Positions 19,532-26,359 of a stretch of 64,000 nucleotides of DNA are shown here, piece after piece. Where the stretch lies: contig NZ_LAQP01000013.1 of assembly GCF_000971965.1 (NCBI RefSeq), forward strand, positions 124,001 to 188,000. Direction: 5' to 3'. The notes beneath the pieces were generated by a model. It had not been told where the DNA came from. It did not search any database and was given only the letters and a program-made list of their open reading frames with translations. This stretch comes from Paenibacillus wulumuqiensis. Its GTDB lineage: Bacteria; Bacillota; Bacilli; Paenibacillales; Paenibacillaceae. The stretch's first letter is position 1, and each line of letters starts with the position of its first letter. The translations under genes were made by a program, and so were the position numbers.

Positions 19532-19912
19532 ATGACATCTTCTTATAAACAACAGGACGACAGCATGCCGGAGTGGATTTCTCGTCTCAGCAGCGATCTG
19601 CGCAGTCAGGGTTATGCTTCTATATTGAGTGCCAGTTTTACCGATACAGAGGCAGATTCGGTTATCGGGCTGCTGCTGCCGGAATTTAAATATCTGCTGT
19701 ATCTGGAGGCAGAACCGCGCAGAAAATACTTTATCGCTGATTACGCGGGCCGCAATACCGTCATCAAACTGCTTGACCGCATGATGGATCACAAAAAGAC
19801 AGCACGTCTGAATGTGATGGAAAAAGACAGACTTACTTATGACCGCTACAGTGAAGAGCTGGACCGCTTGCACAGTCTACAGAAAATGCTGCGCATGGAA
19901 CGTTTCGGTTAA
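19532..19912 (+). CDS. Conserved-looking hypothetical protein between trmD and rplS
   Basis: I do not recognise a family for this predicted 126-residue protein. It looks like a soluble alpha/beta protein of mixed charge with no signal peptide, membrane segment or obvious motif; the C-terminal third is rich in Lys, Arg and Glu and should be helical (DRLTYDRYSEELDRLHSLQK). ATG 19532 has AGGAG 9 bp upstream and codon use resembles its neighbours, so I believe it is expressed. Position in a ribosome and tRNA maturation cluster suggests, but does not show, a translation-related role. Confidence 0.65.
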   Translation: MTSSYKQQDDSMPEWISRLSSDLRSQGYASILSASFTDTEADSVIGLLLPEFKYLLYLEAEPRRKYFIADYAGRNTVIKLLDRMMDHKKTARLNVMEKDRLTYDRYSEELDRLHSLQKMLRMERFG

Positions 19913-19975
19913 GTGGAGCCATTGATCAGGGATGTATGGTCATTGGAGAATTAATTATCATAAAATACTAAAAAT

Positions 19976-20010
19976 GTAATGACAAACCCTTTAAAAGGGC
20001 TTGTCATTAC
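19976..20010. repeat. 35-bp palindrome overlapping the rplS promoter
   Basis: Two 17-nt arms around a central A (left arm begins GTAATGACAAACC, right arm ends TTGTCATTAC) differ at one position only. On the + strand no T run follows, while on the - strand a T-rich tract does. Its right arm contains the TTGTCA -35 box of the rplS promoter. It may be an operator, or a terminator against antisense transcription. Confidence 0.7.
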
Positions 20011-20030
20011 CTGAAAAGTTATGATATAAT
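20001..20030 (+). promoter_or_regulatory. rplS promoter with extended -10
   Basis: TTGTCA (20001-20006) and TATAAT (20025-20030) are 18 bp apart, and the -10 has a TGA extension. The predicted start near 20037 leaves a leader of about 95 nt. Confidence 0.75.
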
Positions 20031-20049
20031 TCGAATGTTGTGTGAATCT

Positions 20050-20122
20050 GGTGGTCCTCTGCAGACAATGATGAGGAGACAAAAGGTCTCCCTGAGTCGC
20101 AAGAACATCTGTGTGGAAGGAG
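20050..20122 (+). promoter_or_regulatory. Candidate L19 ribosomal protein leader
   Basis: The roughly 95-nt leader between the rplS promoter and its start codon is structured: GGAGAC-AAAA-GGTCTCC forms a hairpin, and flanking segments (GGTCCTC with GATGAGGA) can pair partially. Bacillota commonly carry an autoregulatory L19 leader at this place. I infer the class from position and structure, not from a covariance model. Confidence 0.4.
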
Positions 20123-20132
20123 GAAGTCATAG

Positions 20133-20477
20133 ATGAATATCATTCAGGCGATTACTCAAGATCAACTGCGCAAGGATATTCCTAATTTCCGTGCTGGTGA
20201 TACTTTAAAAGTACACGTTAAGGTAATTGAGGGAACCCGCGAACGCGTTCAGTTGTTCGAAGGTGTAGTAATTAAACGTCAAGGTGGAGGCATCAGTGAG
20301 ACTTTTACAGTTCGTAAAATCTCTTACGGTGTAGGTGTGGAAAGAACTTTCCCAGTAAACTCTCCTAAAATTGATAAAATCGACGTGGCTCGCCGTGGTA
20401 AAGTGCGTCGTGCGAAGTTGTACTATCTTCGTGAACTGCGCGGTAAAGCAGCGAGAATTAAAGAACTGCGCCGTTAA
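20133..20477 (+). CDS. rplS: 50S ribosomal protein L19
   Basis: The predicted 114-residue L19 sits at the interface of the two ribosomal subunits. It starts [19 protein letters not shown] and has the family segments [26 protein letters not shown] and [22 protein letters not shown] precedes ATG 20133. Unlike a simple rimM-trmD-rplS operon, an unknown gene and a separate promoter lie upstream, so L19 is probably expressed on its own. Confidence 0.97.
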   Translation: MNIIQAITQDQLRKDIPNFRAGDTLKVHVKVIEGTRERVQLFEGVVIKRQGGGISETFTVRKISYGVGVERTFPVNSPKIDKIDVARRGKVRRAKLYYLRELRGKAARIKELRR

Positions 20478-20501
20478 TCCTTACAGAGAATACGGAAGAG
20501 A

Positions 20502-20536
20502 AGGGCTTGGTCATACAAGCCCTTTTCGTTGTTTTT
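20502..20536 (+). terminator. Intrinsic terminator after rplS
   Basis: AAGGGCTTG and CAAGCCCTT form a perfect 9-bp stem with a 6-nt loop, followed by a TTCGTTGTTTTT tail. Confidence 0.85.
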
Positions 20537-20944
20537 ACAGGATGTTTACAGCTTGATTATAGAATAAAGTTGCTATTCCGCCAGACCGTCTTGAACAAGC
20601 GATTTTGCAGAATTGCAGTCATCTCCCGTGCCTCAACGATATTGCTTGTATGTCAGGATATTCGTTACCGCATCGGTAGTTATACTGTGATTCATTGTGC
20701 AAATTGCAAAAAGACGGCAGACGGGATTTTTTGTATCATTTTCAAAGGCTGCCTGGCTAAAATGCAAAACCGGGATAATGCTTGACAAATAGCTTATTTC
20801 AAAATTTGGTTTTTGCAAAATTGTGTGTAAAATAGATAGAGGATATCGTATAGGTACTTGGTAACAACATCCGGGAAATCTCCTGTATGTTACCGGATGG
20901 TACATATACAAAGCGCCAATTCAACCAGGAAAGAAGGCATATCT
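20537..20944 (+). other. Non-coding gap and probable lepB leader
   Basis: No gene is supported here. A weak open frame of about 90 codons begins inside the rplS terminator and lacks a ribosome site. A candidate promoter TTTGGT-17 bp-TAAAAT (20805-20833) would give a leader of about 100 nt. That leader holds two overlapping pairings (20860-20899): GGTAACA with TGTTACC, and CATCCGG with CCGGATG. Because their arms interleave and share two bases, they are mutually exclusive or form a pseudoknot. Confidence 0.45.
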
Positions 20945-21634
20945 ATGGAGCAAGACTCAAAACAAACCAACAATCAAGCTGAGGCAGCACCGTCTGCCGA
21001 AGTTCAGGAACCAACAAACGGAGGCAGCAATTCCGAGACGGCAGCCGCTTCTCCCAAAAAGAAGAGCGAAGCCAAAGAATGGATCAAAGCGATTGTTGTA
21101 GCTCTGCTGCTCGTCATTGTGATCCGCTGGTTCCTTTTTGAGCCTTTTATTGTGGATGGGCCTTCGATGCAGCCTAATTTCCATACCGGCGAACGTGTTA
21201 TTGTAAATAAGATTCTGTACGACATTCGCGATCCCAAGCCGGGTGAAGTGGTCGTACTCAAAGTTCCGTCCCAGCACCGTGACTTTATCAAACGGGTTAT
21301 CGCTGTGGGTGGAGATACCGTCAAGGTCGAAGGAGATACGCTGACGGTGAACGGAAAAGTGATGAGCGAGCCGTACATTCAGGCAGCCATCGATAATGCA
21401 CATGCCCAGGGAAGCGATTATAACATTAACAACTTCCCGACAGAGCAGCTCCCGGATGGCAAAGTGCCGGAAGGGTATGTATTTGTAATGGGAGACAACC
21501 GCTCCAACAGCCAGGACAGCCGGATGATCGGTTATGTACCGCTGGGAGATATTATTGGACGTGCTGACGTGATCTTCTGGCCGCTGAGCAATGCGGAATG
21601 GATCGATCAGGATGCACCTGCCGCACAAAATTAA
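20945..21634 (+). CDS. lepB: Type I signal peptidase
   Basis: The predicted 229-residue signal peptidase I cleaves signal peptides of exported proteins. About 45 polar residues rich in Gln, Asn and Glu precede a single membrane segment (IVVALLLVIVIRWFLF). The catalytic Ser74 is in DGPSMQPNF and Lys116 in RDFIKRVIAVGGDTV; the GDNRSNSQDSR box is intact. The polar N-terminal tail is longer than in B. subtilis SipS. ATG 20945 follows GAAGG. It heads a probable lepB-rbgA-rnhB unit. Confidence 0.95.
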   Translation: MEQDSKQTNNQAEAAPSAEVQEPTNGGSNSETAAASPKKKSEAKEWIKAIVVALLLVIVIRWFLFEPFIVDGPSMQPNFHTGERVIVNKILYDIRDPKPGEVVVLKVPSQHRDFIKRVIAVGGDTVKVEGDTLTVNGKVMSEPYIQAAIDNAHAQGSDYNINNFPTEQLPDGKVPEGYVFVMGDNRSNSQDSRMIGYVPLGDIIGRADVIFWPLSNAEWIDQDAPAAQN

Positions 21635-21658
21635 TTTTAGAAGTTAGGGGGAAAACCT

Positions 21659-22519
21659 GTGACCATTCAATGGTTTCCCGGACATATGACAAGAGCAAGA
21701 CGCCAGATCGAAGACAAGCTTAAGCTTATCGATATGGTTATTGAACTGTTGGATGCGCGTTTGCCGTTATCCAGCCGCAACCCGATGATTGACGAGATTT
21801 TGCAGGGCAAGCCAAGAATGATTATTTTGAATAAAGCAGATCTGGCAGATCCGGCAACAACCGCATTATGGGTAGAATATTTTAAAAAGCAAGGTCATGA
21901 AGTGCTGCCTCTTGATGCAGCCAGCGGCTACGGAATCAAGGAGATTCCGGAACGCTCCAAGCTGCTGCTCAAGGAAAAGCGCGACAAACGGGCTGCCAAA
22001 GGCATGAATCAGCGCCCGATGCGCGGACTGATCGTCGGTATCCCGAACGTGGGTAAATCGACGCTGATTAACCGACTCGCAGGCAAAAGTATTGCTGCTA
22101 CTGGAGACCGTCCAGGCGTGACCAAAGGCCAGCAGTGGATCAAGGTCGGTACGGAAATGGAACTTCTCGATACACCTGGGATTCTGTGGCCCAAGTTTGA
22201 AGATCAGACAGTGGGTTACCGTCTTGCTGTAACCGGAGCGATTCGTGAAGAGATTCTCAATGTCGAAGATGTGGCTTATTTCGGTATGAAGTACATTTGC
22301 GAATATTACTGGAAAAATATCGCAGAACGCTTTGAACTGTCAGAACCACCACAGGATCTGGATAATCCAAATGATATCGTGGAAATTATGGAAGAGATCG
22401 GTCGTAAGCGCGGCTGTCTGATGAGCGGCGGACGTATCGATCTGGAGAAGGCTTCAAAAGTTATCCTGCGTGAATTCCGTGCAGGCAAAATGGGCCGCAT
22501 TTCCATGGAGACTCCATAA
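21659..22519 (+). CDS. rbgA: Ribosome biogenesis GTPase RbgA (YlqF)
   Basis: The predicted 286-residue, circularly permuted GTPase is needed for late 50S assembly in Bacillus. The motif order is G4 (ILNKADL), then G1 ([16 protein letters not shown]), then G3 ([10 protein letters not shown]), and the N-terminus [13 protein letters not shown] is characteristic. Translation starts at GTG 21659, 8 bp after AGGGGG. The gene is 24 bp downstream of lepB and 19 bp upstream of rnhB. Confidence 0.96.
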   Translation: MTIQWFPGHMTRARRQIEDKLKLIDMVIELLDARLPLSSRNPMIDEILQGKPRMIILNKADLADPATTALWVEYFKKQGHEVLPLDAASGYGIKEIPERSKLLLKEKRDKRAAKGMNQRPMRGLIVGIPNVGKSTLINRLAGKSIAATGDRPGVTKGQQWIKVGTEMELLDTPGILWPKFEDQTVGYRLAVTGAIREEILNVEDVAYFGMKYICEYYWKNIAERFELSEPPQDLDNPNDIVEIMEEIGRKRGCLMSGGRIDLEKASKVILREFRAGKMGRISMETP

Positions 22520-22538
22520 ATGATTGGAGGATTATGGC

Positions 22539-23159
22539 ATGTCTGAACTGTTGAACTATGAACGGGAACGCTGGTCAGCAGGCTATGAACATATCGCCGG
22601 TGTCGATGAAGTCGGCCGGGGATGCCTGTTTGGGGATGTGGTAGCTGCAGCTGTCATCATGCCGCAGGAGCTGATCATTGAGGGAGTAAATGACTCCAAG
22701 AAACTTACCGACAAGAAAAGAGAGCAGCTCTATGCGCAAATTATGGAGCAGGCGCTTGCTGTAGGTGTCGGCCATGTCAATGCGGCAATGATCGATGAGA
22801 TCAATATCAGACAGGCTGCACGCCTGGCGATGAAGATTGCACTTCAGCAGCTGACAGTGGCACCCGATTATATTCTGGTGGATGCCGAAACGGTAGATAT
22901 GCCGATTCCCCAGCAGAGTATTATCAAGGGAGATGCCAACAGTCACAGTATCGCCGCAGCTTCTATTATTGCCAAGGTAACACGTGATCGGCTGTGTGCA
23001 GGAGAATGGGAAGAACAGTATCCGGGCTACGGCATTGCCGGTCACAAGGGATATGCGACCAAGTTGCACCGGGAGCGTATCCTTGAGCTTGGTGTCACGC
23101 CATTGCATCGTCGCAGCTTCCTCGGCAATCTGCTGCTGGAGCAGCCGACACTTTTTTGA
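22539..23159 (+). CDS. rnhB: Ribonuclease HII
   Basis: The predicted 206-residue RNase HII removes RNA or single ribonucleotides from DNA duplexes. Catalytic acidic residues are in GVDEVGRGCLFGD and DYILVDAETVDM, and the conserved segments NDSKKLTDKKRE and HSIAAASIIAKVTRD are present. I chose ATG 22539 because TTGGAGG lies 8 bp upstream; an in-frame TTG at 22524 would overlap that ribosome site. In the reference strain the same gene order rbgA-rnhB is found. Confidence 0.96.
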   Translation: MSELLNYERERWSAGYEHIAGVDEVGRGCLFGDVVAAAVIMPQELIIEGVNDSKKLTDKKREQLYAQIMEQALAVGVGHVNAAMIDEINIRQAARLAMKIALQQLTVAPDYILVDAETVDMPIPQQSIIKGDANSHSIAAASIIAKVTRDRLCAGEWEEQYPGYGIAGHKGYATKLHRERILELGVTPLHRRSFLGNLLLEQPTLF

Positions 23160-23173
23160 TTAATCATATTATC

Positions 23174-23201
23174 CAGCAGGAAAATAGTTGATTTCCTGCT
23201 G
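23174..23201 (+). terminator. Perfect stem-loop after rnhB without T run
   Basis: CAGCAGGAAA and TTTCCTGCTG form a perfect 10-bp stem with an 8-nt loop, 15 bp after the rnhB stop. No T run follows, so it may protect the 3' end of the message and leave termination to the hairpin at 23248. Confidence 0.5.
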
Positions 23202-23247
23202 CGAATCGGTTACGATGTTGCATATATTATCGTAGACACGGTTAGGG

Positions 23248-23284
23248 AAGAACCCGAATCTTTTATAGAGATCGGGTTCTTTTT
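23248..23284 (+). terminator. Intrinsic terminator after rnhB
   Basis: AGAACCCGA pairs with TCGGGTTCT, with additional TCT/AGA pairing towards the loop, followed by TTTT. It closes the lepB-rbgA-rnhB unit. Confidence 0.85.
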
Positions 23285-23431
23285 GTATATATCTGTATAT
23301 ATGACATTGACTTATTGGAAGACAGTATGTAACCGATAAATATACAAAGGCGAATAATCCGGAGCGGTTCTATGTAGCATGAACGGATTGTTCCCTATAC
23401 CTATTTATAAATACAGACAGGAGGTTAGATG

Positions 23432-25504
23432 ATGAATATCGGATCACTATTCCGGGGGATGATGGGTGATGTCAAGCCGGGGGAAGCCAAGCAAATGGAA
23501 TTAAAAGAAGGCCAGGTGGTCCGCGGAGTGGTAACCAGTATATCGGATGACGGACAGGAGGCAGTCGTACAGATTCAGGGTGTCAAAGTACGTGCCAAGC
23601 TCGAGACACCGCTTCAGCAGGGAGAGACGACCATGCTGCAGGTACAGCCTCCAGGCAAGGATGGCATGCCTGTCCTCAAACCGGTTGCAGGTAATCCTGC
23701 TGCACAGCTGCCTGCTGCCTCTACAGCAGAAGTGCTGGAGTCCATGAATCTCCCGGACACCAAAGATAACCGGGCCATGATTAACCAGATGCGTACATCA
23801 GGTATCCCTTTAACACCGGAGAATGTGAAAAATATACAAACTTCGCTTGCTCAGAAGCCTGCTGCTGTTCCGGTAGGAGAATGGGTTCAAGCCGCAGCTG
23901 TAGCTGTGCAAAAAGGGCTGCCTGTCACAGGCCAGAGTGTTGCAGGATTGCATCAGGCGTTGTTCGGTCCACCGCTGCACGAAATGCTGGGCAATATGGA
24001 GCAGCTGCTTCAGTCTGCATCTACCCAGCTCAAAGGCGGCGGCTCATCCCAGAGTGCGTTAACTAATGGAAATAATGCCAATCCCGCTGCCTCATCTGCT
24101 GCTCCGTCTGCTGCAGATACACCAGAGGCTGCCACTAAGGGGATGACGACCTCTCCGACTCCACCCGCTGCACAGTCTGCCAATGCAGGCGGAACAACTG
24201 CTGTACTGTTGAATAAGCTGCAAAATGTCATTCAGCAGATCAACAGTCTGGTGCCTCAGGCAGCAGGACAGGATGCGCCGCTGCAAAATGTCGGTACAAC
24301 AAGTACACAGGCAGCATCAGTCGAAGGGGAAAGTGATCCTGCCAGTCGCGCTGCATCCAGTAATACCGGATCAGCTGCGCAAAATGCAGCTTCATCAACA
24401 CAAGCTTCCACTGCTGCAGGTCAGACTAAGCCGACAGTGGCTGCTCCATGGGTAGGACAGGTTCTGAAGCTCCTGGGAGCTGAATATGAGCAGCAGACAG
24501 TCCGCGCAGCACTCACGCTGACTGCGGGCTCAACTGCGGCTTCTGCGGAAGCGCAGGCAGGCACAACGGCCGCTCCTGGACCAGCCAATCAGGCGCAGCA
24601 GCCTGATGTAGATCCTCGCCAGCCTGCTCCTGCCAATACAGGAGGGCCTGTTCCTAGTACTACTGCCAATGCTGGTACTACAGCTCCATTACCAGCGAGC
24701 AGTACACCTGTTAACGGACAAGCGCCAGCCGCTGCCACTCCACTGGTACCCGATGCTCCAAATGCTCCAGTGGCACCGCAGGCACCGGCAATTATTGTTC
24801 CAACTACTGCAGCAGTACCAATGTCTGCACAGCATCCGAATATACTGCATGCACATGATCCGGCCTTGCTGAATACGGTTACCCGACCGGACGCTTCACA
24901 GATTGCCCAGCCCGCTCTCCAGGCTGCTGAAGATGCCTTGGCTAAAGCACAGGATACACTCAAAGGTCTGCTGCTGCAATTAACATCAGCGGATGATGTG
25001 CCTCCTGCTCTTAAGGATGCTGCTCAGCAGCTCGTACAACAGCTGACCGGCCAGCAGCTGCTGCTGAATACGGATCGTACGGCTCCTTTTGCCCAGGTTA
25101 CCATGTTTGTGCCTTTTAACGGACCGGACGGACAGGAGACCGCTTCTGTACAGATTCAGTCACGCAGGGGAGCCAAGGGAGAGCTGGATGCTTCCAACTG
25201 TCGTTTGTGGTTTGATCTCGATATGAAAATGCTCGGACCTACGCTGCTGGATGTGCAGGTAGTGGACAAAATTGTTACACTCAAAGTGCATAATGATCTG
25301 GAGCAGCTGGCTCCATTGATAGAGAGCAAAAAGCAGGAAGTAGCCGATGCGATCGGTTCCCTCGGTTATCAGCTGTTATCCCTGCAGTTCGCCGGTCTGC
25401 CTGTTCGTTCGACCAATGAAGCTGGCAGTACAGCTGCGCCTGGTTTCGGACTGATGGATCAGTATGCACCGCCTGAATACAAAGGGGTGGATATGAAAAT
25501 ATGA
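23432..25504 (+). CDS. FliK-like (YlqG-type) flagellar hook-length control domain protein
   Basis: The predicted 690-residue protein has a short N-terminal beta-rich part (residues 1-85), a long Ala/Pro/Thr/Ser/Gln-rich region (about 210-490) and a folded C-terminus. The C-terminal segment (LDMKMLGPTLLDVQV through GYQLLSLQF) follows the pattern of the FliK Flg_hook domain, including the M/L-x-LG-x-x-x-V core. It occupies the place of B. subtilis ylqG, between rnhB and ylqH. The stop overlaps the start of the FlhB-like ylqH (ATGA), so the pair is co-translated. AGGAGG fits ATG 23432 better than ATG 23429. No targeting signal is seen. The function is unproven. Confidence 0.75.
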   Translation: MNIGSLFRGMMGDVKPGEAKQMELKEGQVVRGVVTSISDDGQEAVVQIQGVKVRAKLETPLQQGETTMLQVQPPGKDGMPVLKPVAGNPAAQLPAASTAEVLESMNLPDTKDNRAMINQMRTSGIPLTPENVKNIQTSLAQKPAAVPVGEWVQAAAVAVQKGLPVTGQSVAGLHQALFGPPLHEMLGNMEQLLQSASTQLKGGGSSQSALTNGNNANPAASSAAPSAADTPEAATKGMTTSPTPPAAQSANAGGTTAVLLNKLQNVIQQINSLVPQAAGQDAPLQNVGTTSTQAASVEGESDPASRAASSNTGSAAQNAASSTQASTAAGQTKPTVAAPWVGQVLKLLGAEYEQQTVRAALTLTAGSTAASAEAQAGTTAAPGPANQAQQPDVDPRQPAPANTGGPVPSTTANAGTTAPLPASSTPVNGQAPAAATPLVPDAPNAPVAPQAPAIIVPTTAAVPMSAQHPNILHAHDPALLNTVTRPDASQIAQPALQAAEDALAKAQDTLKGLLLQLTSADDVPPALKDAAQQLVQQLTGQQLLLNTDRTAPFAQVTMFVPFNGPDGQETASVQIQSRRGAKGELDASNCRLWFDLDMKMLGPTLLDVQVVDKIVTLKVHNDLEQLAPLIESKKQEVADAIGSLGYQLLSLQFAGLPVRSTNEAGSTAAPGFGLMDQYAPPEYKGVDMKI

Positions 25505-25803
25505 ATAAGCCCAAAGATAGCTCATTTATAGGCAAGCGTGCAGTTGCACTGAAATATGATCCTTCTCAGGGAGAAGCCCCGGTCGTTGTCGCCAAAGGAC
25601 GAGGCCGGGTCGCCGAGACGATTCTGGAAAAGGCCCAGGAAGCGGGTGTCGCCATCCAGGAAGATGCTGCACTGGTGGAAGTACTGTCCAAGCTTGATCT
25701 CGATCAGCAGATCCCAGGCGAATTGTATGATCTGGTCGCCGAGATCCTGACATTTATTTACCGGGCAGACAAGAACTTTACTTCCAACCTGGATATCTGG
25801 TGA
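25501..25803 (+). CDS. ylqH: FlhB C-terminal-like protein (YlqH/FhlX type)
   Basis: The predicted 100-residue protein matches the cytoplasmic C-terminal domain of FlhB: AVALKYD, a VVVAKGRG segment, and the ending PGELYDLVAEILTFIYR. The real FlhB of this window (59886-60974) has the same pattern (AVALKYD, VIAKGQ, PADLFQAVAEVLAYVYK). It lacks the membrane part and the NPTH self-cleavage motif, starting just after where NPTH would be. Such proteins are thought to replace or modulate the cleaved FlhB fragment in substrate switching (family knowledge, role here inferred). It overlaps the FliK-like gene by 4 bp. Confidence 0.88.
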   Translation: MNKPKDSSFIGKRAVALKYDPSQGEAPVVVAKGRGRVAETILEKAQEAGVAIQEDAALVEVLSKLDLDQQIPGELYDLVAEILTFIYRADKNFTSNLDIW

Positions 25804-25809
25804 TGAGAT

Positions 25810-26253
25810 ATGAATAAATCCGATTTGTCCGTTAATGCCGACTCTTTATGTGTCGCGCACAGTGATAGAAGTGAACATACAGATGAACGGCAGGACGACA
25901 GAAAACTCAAGGGCCGAATTGCCGAAGATACGGCAGCCTATTACCTGGATCAGCAGGGTTATCAGGTTATGACGAGAAATTGGCGCTGTCGCAGCGGTGA
26001 ACTGGATATTATCGCCGCTGTGGACGGCATTATTGTCATCGTGGAAGTACGCAGCCGCAGCGGTATAACCCATGGTACAGCAGCTGAATCGGTAGACTGG
26101 CGCAAACAGCGTCAGATCCGGGAGACCGCTGAAGTCTATGCTTATGCTACACATCAATATAATCAGCGCTTTCGCTATGATGTTATTACAATACAGATGA
26201 ATTCGGCATATCAGGTAGTAGAGCTGGAACATATTATAGAAGCTTTTCGTTGA
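25810..26253 (+). CDS. yraN: YraN/UPF0102 family nuclease-like protein
   Basis: The predicted 147-residue protein of the UPF0102 (YraN) family has a PD-(D/E)XK nuclease-like fold. The core is visible: KGRIAEDTAAYYLDQQGYQV, NWRCRSGELDIIA and IVIVEVRSRSG with the E-D-ExR acidic set. About 30 N-terminal polar residues precede the domain and are not typical; a later start is possible but none has a better ribosome site. It lies 6 bp after ylqH and before comM, so all three may be co-transcribed. The biological role of the family is unknown. Confidence 0.88.
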   Translation: MNKSDLSVNADSLCVAHSDRSEHTDERQDDRKLKGRIAEDTAAYYLDQQGYQVMTRNWRCRSGELDIIAAVDGIIVIVEVRSRSGITHGTAAESVDWRKQRQIRETAEVYAYATHQYNQRFRYDVITIQMNSAYQVVELEHIIEAFR

Positions 26254-26359
26254 ATTCGGACAGAATAATAAATGATAATATGCAAAATGAGGAAGCACCC
26301 ATTTGTATTACACTCCTGCAGACTGGCAGGATAATGTATACAGAAGGGGTGTTTTTGTT

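Noticed and set aside
20507-20785. A 92-codon + strand frame between rplS and lepB
   Set aside because: Starts inside the rplS terminator stem, has no ribosome site, and is rich in rare residue patterns.
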